Translations under genes and position numbers: made by a program | Shown: positions 26,498 to 34,245 of the stretch, piece by piece | Layout of the letters: each line of letters opens with the position of its first letter | How positions within the stretch are numbered: position 1 is the first letter of the stretch | Assembly (NCBI GenBank): GCA_016786465.1 | Contig: JAEUWC010000010.1 | Coordinates: 1-64,000, forward strand | DNA: 64,000 nt | Direction of reading: 5' to 3' | Origin: Bdellovibrionales bacterium | GTDB lineage: Bacteria > Bdellovibrionota > UBA1018 | Notes under the pieces: model-generated | The model's input: only the letters and a program-made list of their open reading frames with translations | What the model was told of the DNA's origin: nothing | The model's database searches: none

Positions 26498-27325
26498 CTA
26501 CTCGAAACTTCGGTGAATGCCTATGGCAAACCCAAACTGGAATGCGTCATCTGCGGCTGAAAGCAGGCTCCAGACGCCTAATTCGGCGTCCCATCCCCAG
26601 TGCGGTACCGCCGCGGCCGTCGAATGGCTGGAAAAAGGCTTACGGTAGCCCAGTGCTGCACCCCAAATGTACTGCCCCGTCAGGAAATCCCGCCCCAGGC
26701 GCAGCCGAAATTCAGGCTCGGCGAAACTGTTTTCTAAAAAGGTTCGACCCGCCCCTGAAAGGAAAAGTGCCCGCCTTTGGCTGGTCATCAACATTCCTGC
26801 TCCTAGCCCCCAACGGCGGCCTTCAAAACCAGGACGTGACTGGCGTAAATTAGAAAGCCATTCGGATTGGCCGCCGATCCCAAAAACTGAACTGGTGATT
26901 CCAGTGACGGGATCACGCGGAAGAAAGCTCCATGACCAAGCCAGCTGAGTGATCCAGATCGACGTCCATCGGGGGTCCGCTTCGGCCTCGGGACTTCGGC
27001 GCTTGCTGTACGGATCATGGCCGCGCTTCATTTCAGCTTCGGCGAATTCTTCGGTCATGATGTCGTTGGAAGGAATAAATCCCGTGGTCTTGCTTCGGCT
27101 TTTGGCCTTGTACCAAAGCTCTCCGAAGCCATTCGTAAAGGGCTGGGACGACACTTCGATGCTTTCGCCTTCGAAGACTTCGGTCAGAACGCCTGATCCC
27201 CGATCCGGCTTTTCATAAAGGTAGGCCGCGCGAACGTTGATCACGGCCGTTTGCGAAGCGAAGGCTTTTGGCAAAGTGGCTGTGCAAGCTAGGTTCAAAA
27301 GAAAAAGGATTCCTAAAGGCTTCAT
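26498..27325 (-). CDS. exported SH3b-domain protein with a beta-rich C-terminus
   Basis: The start is set at 27325 because [19 protein letters not shown] is a signal peptide and the ATG overlaps the Nudix stop as ATGA; 275 residues. Residues about 25-95 form an SH3b domain ([27 protein letters not shown]). A charged linker ([17 protein letters not shown]) follows, then about 170 residues of alternating aromatic/glycine strands ending in Phe-Glu, which suggests a small outer-membrane barrel. The same layout recurs at 49979-51007. SH3b domains commonly bind peptidoglycan, so an anchor between wall and outer membrane is plausible; this is inference. Confidence 0.6.
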   Translation of the reverse strand: MKPLGILFLLNLACTATLPKAFASQTAVINVRAAYLYEKPDRGSGVLTEVFEGESIEVSSQPFTNGFGELWYKAKSRSKTTGFIPSNDIMTEEFAEAEMKRGHDPYSKRRSPEAEADPRWTSIWITQLAWSWSFLPRDPVTGITSSVFGIGGQSEWLSNLRQSRPGFEGRRWGLGAGMLMTSQRRALFLSGAGRTFLENSFAEPEFRLRLGRDFLTGQYIWGAALGYRKPFSSHSTAAAVPHWGWDAELGVWSLLSAADDAFQFGFAIGIHRSFE

Positions 27326-27759
27326 TCGATGGCCCACCCCAGGGACTTTGCGACGTGGTCTAGACCGATTTGATTGGACGGATAGCCGGATTTTGCCCTG
27401 GCCGCGGTCAGAGATAGCCATTCAAAGTCGACATGTTCCTTGGGGTCGATTTTCACATTCTTTGGATCGAAATCTTGCGGGGCTTCCAGACTAAATACCT
27501 TTTCATGGGCCCTTCCCCATTGACCTTCAAATTCAAATTCATAGCCGCCGTCTTTTGGAGATTCTGAAAACGGTATCGAGGTTTCTTCTTGGGCTTCGCG
27601 CAAAGCGGCATCAACAAAGGACTCCCCTTTTTCGACCTTCCCCGTGACGGGCTGCCAGCGGCCACCGCGGTCGGGGCGCATCTTTAAAAGCAGAACCAGG
27701 GGTTTCGCGGAAGGTCGACCCGGCCGTTGATAGATCCAGACCTGCACTTTACTTTGCAT
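27322..27759 (-). CDS. Nudix hydrolase
   Basis: 145 residues with a full Nudix box (G-x5-E-x7-R-E-A-x-E-E, residues about 40-62, with ALREAQEETSI). The start VQVWIYQRPG and the later HEKVFSLEAP, HVDFEWLSL blocks resemble the NudB group (dihydroneopterin triphosphate pyrophosphatase) of folate synthesis, but the substrate is not proven. Cytoplasmic. First gene of a minus-strand run with the SH3b-barrel protein (ATGA overlap) and the cyclophilin. Confidence 0.85.
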   Translation of the reverse strand: MQSKVQVWIYQRPGRPSAKPLVLLLKMRPDRGGRWQPVTGKVEKGESFVDAALREAQEETSIPFSESPKDGGYEFEFEGQWGRAHEKVFSLEAPQDFDPKNVKIDPKEHVDFEWLSLTAARAKSGYPSNQIGLDHVAKSLGWAIE

Positions 27760-27782
27760 GCTCTTCCACGTTAGAGGATACT
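27754..27782 (+). promoter_or_regulatory. candidate promoter for tRNA-Thr
   Basis: TTGCAT (27754-27759), a 17-base spacer and GATACT (27777-27782, 4 of 6 to TATAAT) lie 20 bases upstream of the tRNA. The -35 match is weak (TTG only) and overlaps the Nudix start codon on the other strand. Confidence 0.3.
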
Positions 27783-27802
27783 GATCCAGTAATCAATTCG
27801 GT

Positions 27803-27877
27803 GCCGATGTAGCTCAGTGGTAGAGCAACGCTTTCGTAAAGCGTAGGTCGGCGGTTCAATCCCGCCCATCGGCTCCA
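27803..27877 (+). tRNA. tRNA-Thr (anticodon CGU)
   Basis: A complete cloverleaf. The acceptor stem GCCGATG pairs with CATCGGC. The D-stem is GCTC/GAGC and the anticodon stem ACGCT/AGCGT with loop TTCGTAA gives anticodon CGT, which reads ACG. The T-stem is GGCGG/CCGCC with loop TTCAATC. The discriminator is T and the terminal CCA is encoded (27875-27877). The variable loop is short, as in class I tRNAs. The membrane protein gene begins 8 bases later, so the two may share a transcript. Confidence 0.97.
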
Positions 27878-27884
27878 CTTTCAA

Positions 27885-28694
27885 ATGCCCCTCTCTTCTT
27901 CCTCGAAAAACGAACTTAAAGCCGTTTTGATTCTTGTGGCCGGCTTCGGCCTGGTGACCCTATTGGGTGACCTGCCCAAGAAAATCGCAGAACTGGTGCT
28001 TTTACTGGCTGCCCTGGAATTTACCAGTTACCTGGCCGCGAAGTATTTCGGATCAGGACGGGCTTTCTGGATTGTGGGGTTTCTAGGTGGGCTGGTTTCC
28101 AGTACGGCCGTGACCTTGGCTTGCGCAGAAGCGTCGAACAAGAGCGCCAAAAGCTGGAAGTTTCGATCGGGAACGGCGCTGGCTGCCCAATTGGCAGCGA
28201 CCCTTGAAATGTTTGGAATTGTCCTGTTTGCAGCAAGGCCGCTTGCGACCCGAATCGCACTTCCCACGGCTTTGTTGGCGGCGACCCTGACCGCTGGGAT
28301 TGTTTGGTGTTCGCGAAGTCAGAAAGATTCTGACTTCAAAATCGAAGTTCGATCCCCCATTGATGCCAAGAACGTACTTCGGCTTTCCTTGTTCTTGGGA
28401 ACCATCTTCGCGGGAATGGCGGCCCTGCAAAAGGTTTTAGGCAGTCAAGCAACGGGGCTTTTCGCGTTCGTTACCGGACTTTTTGAAATGCACGGGGTTA
28501 CTTTGGCGACCACGACCCTGTACACGCAGTCGTCGATCGACGCGGATACAGCGGTCATCAACATATCGCTTGCCACGGTTGCAAGCGTCGTCGCGAAGAT
28601 CAGCTTGGCGTGGACGCACGGATCCAGGCGCTTCGCCGCTTTTATGACCGCGGTGCTGACCTTGGGGTCGGCTTTTTTTGCTTTAGTGTTTTAG
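27885..28694 (+). CDS. DUF4010/MgtC-related integral membrane protein
   Basis: 269 residues with about 7-8 hydrophobic segments. The block GFLGGLVSSTAVTLACAE is the hallmark of the DUF4010 domain found behind MgtC in some proteins. The N-terminal MgtC half is missing here, so this is a DUF4010-only version. The function of the domain is not established. It begins 7 bases behind tRNA-Thr, and its end overlaps the convergent universal stress gene by 53 bases. Confidence 0.7.
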   Translation: MPLSSSSKNELKAVLILVAGFGLVTLLGDLPKKIAELVLLLAALEFTSYLAAKYFGSGRAFWIVGFLGGLVSSTAVTLACAEASNKSAKSWKFRSGTALAAQLAATLEMFGIVLFAARPLATRIALPTALLAATLTAGIVWCSRSQKDSDFKIEVRSPIDAKNVLRLSLFLGTIFAGMAALQKVLGSQATGLFAFVTGLFEMHGVTLATTTLYTQSSIDADTAVINISLATVASVVAKISLAWTHGSRRFAAFMTAVLTLGSAFFALVF

Positions 28695-29604
28695 CCTTGG
28701 GATGAATCACCCACACGGGCTGATGACTTCCCCGAATCACTTGCCGGGTGGTGCTTCCCAGCACCGACAGGAAAGGCCCTGACTGCGAAGCCAGCGCAAC
28801 CATGTACGCCTTTCCATTCACGCGTTTCAAGATCGAATCGGTCACAGCGGTTCCGCGTTCCGAATCCACCACGGCGCTAGCGGATAGCTTCATGCTTTTC
28901 GCTTTCTTGACCCACTGGTTGGCCTTCTTTTTTGATTCCAAGACCTGAGCGTCAAATGCTTCTTCATAAGCGACGTAAACCGCAGGCGCTAGGACCCCCA
29001 TCGGATAATCGTTGAAAATGACTTTGTTAAAGATCACCAGTTTTCTTTGGGTTTCGGCGCAAAATTGAAGCACCTTTTCAAAGGCCTTTTCAGATGCTTC
29101 TGAAAAGTCCGTTGCAAAAAAGACCGTGTGACTTCCCGCCGAAGGCTGCCAACCGGGATGCACGGTCAGTACAGGAATCGGCGAAAGCGTGACCAAAGTT
29201 TCGGTAAAGCTTCCCAAAAGCAAACGGCTTAAGCCCTTACGCGAATGGGTGGCTACCAAAATCAATTCAGCATCGATCGACTGAGAAAACTTCACTAGGC
29301 GCTTGGCCGCTTCGCGAACGCCGTTGGATGGCTTACCCAAAACGGACAACCCCGCCACATGCGCCAAAGGCTTTCCCGGTGTATCTGCTAGCCGTTTTTT
29401 CCAAAATTCCTTTAATCCTCGTACCTGGGCTTGTTCGACCGAAATGGATACTTCAGGAATAGCGCTTCCAGGAGCGAAAACCGGGTAAACTTCGGCGCCT
29501 TGCAGAAGGTACTGAATCGCCCTTTTGGCCGCGCTGATCGTTCGCCCTGATTCTTCAAAAGGATCAACCCCCCAAACGACTTTTTTGGATTGAAAATGAC
29601 TCAT
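28642..29604 (-). CDS. tandem universal stress protein (two UspA domains)
   Basis: 320 residues: UspA domain 1 at about 8-150 with the nucleotide-binding-like motif HSRKGLSRLLLGSFTETLV, and domain 2 at about 160-300 with FFATDFSEASEKAFEKVL and SQSGPFLSVLGSTTRQVI. The G-2x-G-9x-GS ATP motif is clear in domain 1 and altered in domain 2. Cytoplasmic stress-response role by family. The ATG overlaps the stop of the transglutaminase gene (ATGA), so it is the last gene of that envelope cluster. Confidence 0.88.
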   Translation of the reverse strand: MSHFQSKKVVWGVDPFEESGRTISAAKRAIQYLLQGAEVYPVFAPGSAIPEVSISVEQAQVRGLKEFWKKRLADTPGKPLAHVAGLSVLGKPSNGVREAAKRLVKFSQSIDAELILVATHSRKGLSRLLLGSFTETLVTLSPIPVLTVHPGWQPSAGSHTVFFATDFSEASEKAFEKVLQFCAETQRKLVIFNKVIFNDYPMGVLAPAVYVAYEEAFDAQVLESKKKANQWVKKAKSMKLSASAVVDSERGTAVTDSILKRVNGKAYMVALASQSGPFLSVLGSTTRQVIRGSHQPVWVIHPKAKTLKQKKPTPRSAPRS

Positions 29605-30944
29605 AGGTTGCTGCTTTCAATCAAGCTGCGCACGATCCGACGAAGCGGTTGGCCTACGCGCGAAGACTGAATTGCTGCCGCCTTCCAAGTCGACGGAATT
29701 TTTTCCTGGTTTCCAGCGTTCCAAGTCGCGCGATCCCATTGGGAATCCAGGGTCTGATCTCCTAATGTTTTCGGTACGCTTCTTTTGGATTCGGTCCACA
29801 AGAAGTCCGGTTGAACCTCTGAAAGCCATTCACCGCCGATGATTCTTCCGTCGGAATCCAATTCCAATTCGTACCTGTACCCGATCGTCCGCGAAGCATC
29901 GTACTTTTCAGAATCTAAAACGCGGTCCGACGGAAAAGTTTCAACCAGGTAGGTCACGTCCATTTTGATTCCCACCACATGGGTAGAACCCTGTGCCCGA
30001 AAACCCTTTCGCGGATCTGAAGAAAATGCCGTTCGCGCAATTTTCGCTTCCGCCAGGCTGGCCGTGTCCTTGCCAGTGACCGGATTGAAGTAGGAATACG
30101 AATATCCCAGGACTGGATGGTTCCAGACTTCAAAGTCTCGGGTTGCATCCATCACAAACGTTCTGCCCGCACCGCCGATTTGATTGACGACCGAAAGATG
30201 CCACGTACCTGCGTTGGTATCTAAACATTCCTGCTGCAAGGCCCTGCCTAAACGATCGCGCGGGGGTGATGCCGTGTTGCATCGCCTGCCGATGAATCGA
30301 GTCGTCTTGCTTTGACCCTTGGCCCACAAAAGTGTGGCCAGTGCTTTGATGTCCGAAGGTACAAATGGAATCACTTGGCTTCCGTCATATGAAAGCACAT
30401 CAACTTTATGCCTTGGGCGTTTTTCCATGAAAGAAGCGGGCGCCCAACCATGGCAGTAGCCCATCCAGGGTTCGACTTCTTTGCTTCGTTCGTAATAGGG
30501 CCTGCCTTCTTCCAACATTCTTCGGGTCAAAGAAAACGAAGTGTCGCCGACCAGCAGGTCATATTTTTCGGCAGGCGAAAGATTTTCGACCGGCCCCTGA
30601 CCGATACGCCCGGCCAAGAAATCGACGTTTTCTTTCCAATCGATGGAATCAGGGAATTCGGGGTCATTGAATCGAACCGCAAGCGACCCTTTGTAAATGG
30701 GCCAATAAGAATCTGACCAGGGTTGCTGAGCAAGTTTAGCTTTTTGTAAACCCGCCTGGCTGATTTGCTCTAGGGTTTCAAACTTCATTTCATCCACCAA
30801 CCCCACCGCTAAATTGTCAGTGGTGGGTTCAACCAAAATTCCGCTTTGGTTTGCGGCCAAAAAAAGCAAGTGTGCCGTGGGCAGAATCGCAAGTGCGGCC
30901 ATCCAACGAGTCTTGGGCTTGAAGCGCAAAATTGAAGTGTTCAT
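29601..30944 (-). CDS. exported transglutaminase of the elicitor (Phytophthora GP42-like) family
   Basis: Start set at 30944; 447 residues with an N-terminal hydrophobic segment (about 15-31). The catalytic triad fits a transglutaminase fold: Cys164 in MGYCHGWAPA, His249 in GTWHLSVVNQ and Asp266 in FVMDATRD. Directly after it comes VWNHPVLGYSY (273-283), strongly like the Pep-13 core (VWNQPVRGF) of the oomycete transglutaminase that plants sense. The enzyme would cross-link Gln and Lys side chains of proteins outside the cytoplasm. It is co-translated with the stress protein downstream and follows two other envelope genes. Confidence 0.78.
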   Translation of the reverse strand: MNTSILRFKPKTRWMAALAILPTAHLLFLAANQSGILVEPTTDNLAVGLVDEMKFETLEQISQAGLQKAKLAQQPWSDSYWPIYKGSLAVRFNDPEFPDSIDWKENVDFLAGRIGQGPVENLSPAEKYDLLVGDTSFSLTRRMLEEGRPYYERSKEVEPWMGYCHGWAPASFMEKRPRHKVDVLSYDGSQVIPFVPSDIKALATLLWAKGQSKTTRFIGRRCNTASPPRDRLGRALQQECLDTNAGTWHLSVVNQIGGAGRTFVMDATRDFEVWNHPVLGYSYSYFNPVTGKDTASLAEAKIARTAFSSDPRKGFRAQGSTHVVGIKMDVTYLVETFPSDRVLDSEKYDASRTIGYRYELELDSDGRIIGGEWLSEVQPDFLWTESKRSVPKTLGDQTLDSQWDRATWNAGNQEKIPSTWKAAAIQSSRVGQPLRRIVRSLIESSNL

Positions 30945-31040
30945 AAGCCCATCTATAGGCCCACATAGCGGGAATTCCCAGGGAAATGGGTAGGTCAATT
31001 CGTCTCAAATCTGTGACAAAATGCGCGCCAAAATGGCCCA

Positions 31041-31772
31041 CTACTGAACGACGCAACGATATCCAAACTGAAATCCACGCGAACCCAACTGATAAAATTC
31101 TTCGGGAGAACTAATCACCACATGAATCAATCCGTGAGACCGATAGGTCACGCCGGCCAGTTGTTCGTTCAAACTTTCGATCCAAAGACTGATTGGATCT
31201 TGCTGCTTGTTCAACGGGGTATAGGACTTGAAGTAAAGGATCACGGGGCGATCCGAAACGATTTCTTGGGATCGAACTACGTCTCGCAGAAAGTGCGTCC
31301 CGCTGATCGCCGGAGCGCCGTCGACAGGCCAGTTTCTGGTCGAAGTTCCAAACTTTCGGTTCAAGCGGTCTCGAATCAGACTCCAACGACCTTCAAGGGT
31401 TGATGCCGAATTCAAATTGAAGTCGATGACACGATAGCCGGCGTGCTCAAGCCGATTTTCGAAGATCGTTTCGAAGTAATCCCGGTTTTCGATTCGACTT
31501 AAGTCAATTGCGATTTGAGAAGAACCCGAGTGGGCCTTGTATTCAGTGATGATCTTCTGAATCAGGTCTTCATTTTCTTGATAGCGTATTTCACGCTTCT
31601 TCGAAGTCTTGACCAGTTGAAGATCGCATTCACGTGACCGCGATTCATCACCAGAAAAGATCGAAAAAAACCAACCCTTGCCTTTGGCCTGCACCACCTG
31701 TGGGGCCGTAATGCCAAAGATCAGAACAAGCCCAAGAACGCGTATTGCCCGGGTGTACTGCTTCCGGCACAT
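31041..31772 (-). CDS. exported protein, unknown
   Basis: 243 residues with a signal peptide (cut near VQA, residue 28). The mature region is mixed alpha/beta: SSQIAIDLSRI, YRVIDFNLN, RPVILYFKSYTP, LIHVVISSPEEFY, which reads like a Rossmann-type fold with no clear catalytic motif. Two cysteines (REC near residue 49 and YRC at the end) could form a disulfide. The start shares one base with the stop of the YiiX-like lipoprotein gene (TGATG), so the pair is translationally coupled. The family is not recognised. Confidence 0.6.
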   Translation of the reverse strand: MCRKQYTRAIRVLGLVLIFGITAPQVVQAKGKGWFFSIFSGDESRSRECDLQLVKTSKKREIRYQENEDLIQKIITEYKAHSGSSQIAIDLSRIENRDYFETIFENRLEHAGYRVIDFNLNSASTLEGRWSLIRDRLNRKFGTSTRNWPVDGAPAISGTHFLRDVVRSQEIVSDRPVILYFKSYTPLNKQQDPISLWIESLNEQLAGVTYRSHGLIHVVISSPEEFYQLGSRGFQFGYRCVVQ

Positions 31773-33331
31773 CAGGGGGCTCTAAACCACTTGTGGAAGA
31801 TCGGTGCCTTTGCCGACATCCGTTCCATTTCGTGGGATTCATGAAGCCCGCGGTAGTTCTTGTAGGTCTTTTCGTCGTCCTTCCGAATTTCGTCCAAGAC
31901 GTCGTAAAGTTCTTTGAACGACAGTGGATAGCCGGTTTGCTTCTTCTTTTCGGTAGCGCGCTTCTTTAGTTCTTCAAAAACCGCGTTGGCAACTTGTTCA
32001 AAGGTCAGCACGGTTTCCAAAGTCTTTTTCTTCATGTTCAATGGAAACTTCTTTTCAAGATCCATCAGTGAAGCAATCCACTTTTCGTGCAGCCAAACGC
32101 CGTGGCGGAAAAAGTACCCGACTTCAGCTTTGAAATTGGCACCCGTGCTGACGTGAATTCTATAATTCAGTTCTTCCATCCAGCGCAGGTACATCGTCAA
32201 AGTCGCGTCCTTATAATGGTTATCAACCACACGCGACATGTCCTTCCATTCACCCAAGATTTCAAATCGCGTATCCAATTCCATGTCCGAAGGTGCAAAC
32301 ATCGAACGCGCCTGAACCCCTAGATCATCCAACAAGCTGGTGTTTCTTGGACTGAAGGTGGTTGGATACCGCCCCAAGATGAACTTCCCATCGGATCCAT
32401 GCTTGTAGGCGACATGAGCGACTTCTGAACAGAAAAGTTCTTTTTCGTCGTCCATGACCATCCCGAAGTCATAGGGAAATTTTTCACGATTCATGCGTTC
32501 GTACATGTACTTCGCTGAACGAGCCGCAATTTCCTGATCTGCTCGGGTCTTTGCGCGAAATACCGTCACGCGAAAATTCTTGTCGGCAGCATAGGCTTCG
32601 TACTTCCGAACCGTGGAACCGACTTCGATGTGGGCTTCCATGATCCATGCCTGTTGATTGTCATCGACATAGACCAGGGCCAGGTGGCTGAACTGTCCGT
32701 CCACATCACCCAGACGCGCAATCAGGGCGCTGGTCGGAGCATTGCCTCGTGAAACCAGAATATCGCCCGACTTGAAATGGCGCGGGAAAAGAGCCGCCGG
32801 ATTTCTTGGGTTAAGCTGAAGATACGGCGCTACCCCGCGCAAGTAGGGATAAACTTTGTTTTCATCGTACGGCTTGGGTTTTGAAGCATACGCGCCGATG
32901 GTTTCTTCAATGTACCGGTAGACTCGAAGAACGTTTCGAATCTGCATGATGCATTTTCCATCGGGCTCGCCTTGCTTTTCTAAGGCAGCTAACTTTTGGC
33001 GAAGCTCAAGCCTAGCGACAAAGGCTTTTTCTGAAATTTCGGTGGAATTCTTGGAAAGATCATTTGCATCCAGATCCTTAAAGCGCATATCGAATGCGAC
33101 ATTGTACAAGTCTTCAAGCACCGTCCTGCAGCTGTTTGAATCCTTGATTTCGTTCTTCACCTGTTCGCGGGCTTGTTCCACAAACTCGGAAAGTTTGATG
33201 GCGACTCCTGCTGGGAATCGCGCCCCGATCGAACCGGTTTTGGTGGTGCATCCAGCCATTGCCATTGCCATTGCCATTGCAAAGACGACCCACGCCAAAG
33301 AAAGTCCCTGAATTCCAGATCTCATTTTCAT
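31772..33331 (-). CDS. lipoprotein with YiiX/NlpC-P60-like papain-fold domain
   Basis: 519 residues. The lipobox AMAGC puts the acylated Cys at 28, behind a hydrophobic run built from (Ala-Met) repeats. The region about 185-310 fits the permuted papain-like YiiX/YebB family: FKSGDILVSRG, His216 in QFSHLALVYVDD, Glu232 in WIMEAHIEVGS and Cys301 in KELFCSEVAH. Such enzymes cleave amide or ester bonds, often in cell-wall peptides or lipids; the target here is not known. Residues 310-519 are a helical, highly charged tail without a recognised domain. First gene of the cluster that includes the unknown protein and the transglutaminase. Confidence 0.75.
   Translation of the reverse strand: MKMRSGIQGLSLAWVVFAMAMAMAMAGCTTKTGSIGARFPAGVAIKLSEFVEQAREQVKNEIKDSNSCRTVLEDLYNVAFDMRFKDLDANDLSKNSTEISEKAFVARLELRQKLAALEKQGEPDGKCIMQIRNVLRVYRYIEETIGAYASKPKPYDENKVYPYLRGVAPYLQLNPRNPAALFPRHFKSGDILVSRGNAPTSALIARLGDVDGQFSHLALVYVDDNQQAWIMEAHIEVGSTVRKYEAYAADKNFRVTVFRAKTRADQEIAARSAKYMYERMNREKFPYDFGMVMDDEKELFCSEVAHVAYKHGSDGKFILGRYPTTFSPRNTSLLDDLGVQARSMFAPSDMELDTRFEILGEWKDMSRVVDNHYKDATLTMYLRWMEELNYRIHVSTGANFKAEVGYFFRHGVWLHEKWIASLMDLEKKFPLNMKKKTLETVLTFEQVANAVFEELKKRATEKKKQTGYPLSFKELYDVLDEIRKDDEKTYKNYRGLHESHEMERMSAKAPIFHKWFRAP
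33255..33278. repeat. hexanucleotide tandem repeat (GCCATT)x4 in the signal peptide
   Basis: Four perfect GCCATT units; on the coding (minus) strand they read as repeated Met-Ala codons inside the lipoprotein signal peptide, just before the lipobox. Copy-number change would not break the frame but would lengthen or shorten the hydrophobic core by two residues per unit. Confidence 0.85.
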
Positions 33332-33396
33332 AGTCTGCTAGTTTACCGGAATTCGGCTGTCTGGACAGTCGGCAGAATTTGCCGTATCGAAGGGTC

Positions 33397-34194
33397 ATGA
33401 GCTCAAAACCGACCGCCGTTCGCCACGATTGGATTCGTTCTAGTCATTTTCACGACCTACAAGAAACGGACGTCCTGAACGAAATCGGACGCCGCATTAA
33501 GAAGACTCAGGAAACAGCTCATCCCCTAGTTTTATTGGACTTGGATTCTACCCTTTATGAAGTCGAACCCAGGACCCACCAGATCTTGTTGGAATGGATC
33601 GATTCTCCTCAAAGCACCAGCTTCCCCATTGCCCGGGATAAAGTCGCCAAGATCACTCGTGATCACCTGGGCTATTCCTTAAAAGACACTTTTTCACGCT
33701 TGGGTCTGGACCTTAGCTTTCAAGAATTTTCGGCTGCCTGGGAAAATGCGAAGGCCTTTTGGCAAGAACGCTTTTTCAACAGCGATTATTTGAAGCACGA
33801 CATCGCCTATGAAGGTGCCGCAGAATTCGTCAACGACATCTACAAGCTGGGTTGCGAGATCGTCTACCTGACCGGACGTGATGAACCGGGGATGGGACGC
33901 GGAACGCGACAGAACCTGCTTCGCGATGGATTTCCGTGGGAAAAGCCCAAGACCCACCTGCTATTGAAGCCCACCTTTGAAATGGACGATCTTCTTCATA
34001 AGAAGTCGGCCGAAAACTATATTCGCAAGCACGGCACGCTGGTGGCTTCGTTTGAAAACGAACCCCTGAACTTGGTTTCACTTTCGGAAATCTTTCCCGA
34101 AGCGATGCACATTTTTGTCGACACGATTTGTAGCGACCGCCCTGCGCCCGTGGCGCAGGGCTTGTACCGCATCAAGGGGTATATTCGGCCCTGA
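33397..34194 (+). CDS. HAD-superfamily hydrolase-like protein
   Basis: 265 residues from MSSKPTAV, preceded by GAAGGG; a start six codons upstream is less likely. HAD motif I is VLLDLDSTLYE with Asp nucleophile and second Asp, motif II is IVYLTGRDEP, the Lys of motif III is in the KPKTH/LLLKPTF region, and motif IV may be SFENEPLNL (acidic residue Glu rather than the usual Asp pair). The substrate is unknown. It is divergent from the YiiX lipoprotein and convergent with the MFS gene. A perfect 10-base hairpin is embedded near its 3' end. Confidence 0.75.
   Translation: MSSKPTAVRHDWIRSSHFHDLQETDVLNEIGRRIKKTQETAHPLVLLDLDSTLYEVEPRTHQILLEWIDSPQSTSFPIARDKVAKITRDHLGYSLKDTFSRLGLDLSFQEFSAAWENAKAFWQERFFNSDYLKHDIAYEGAAEFVNDIYKLGCEIVYLTGRDEPGMGRGTRQNLLRDGFPWEKPKTHLLLKPTFEMDDLLHKKSAENYIRKHGTLVASFENEPLNLVSLSEIFPEAMHIFVDTICSDRPAPVAQGLYRIKGYIRP
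34139..34161 (+). other. strong hairpin inside the 3' end of the HAD gene
   Basis: GCCCTGCGCC and GGCGCAGGGC (34139-34148 and 34152-34161) pair perfectly over 10 bases with a 3-base loop. It lies 33 bases before the stop codon at 34192-34194. No T-run follows, so simple intrinsic termination is unlikely; it may protect the transcript or be chance within GC-rich codons. Confidence 0.5.
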
Positions 34195-34208
34195 TGGGCC
34201 TAAATTCT

Positions 34209-34229
34209 CGGGCCGCCTGCGGCTGCCCG
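34209..34229. terminator. hairpin between convergent HAD and MFS genes (weak terminator)
   Basis: CGGGCCGCC / GGCTGCCCG form a 9-base stem with one mismatch and a 3-base loop, in the 51-base gap between convergent stops. There is no run of T on either strand, so termination would need Rho or be inefficient. Confidence 0.35.
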
Positions 34230-34245
34230 GGTCTCCCAGCCCTAA

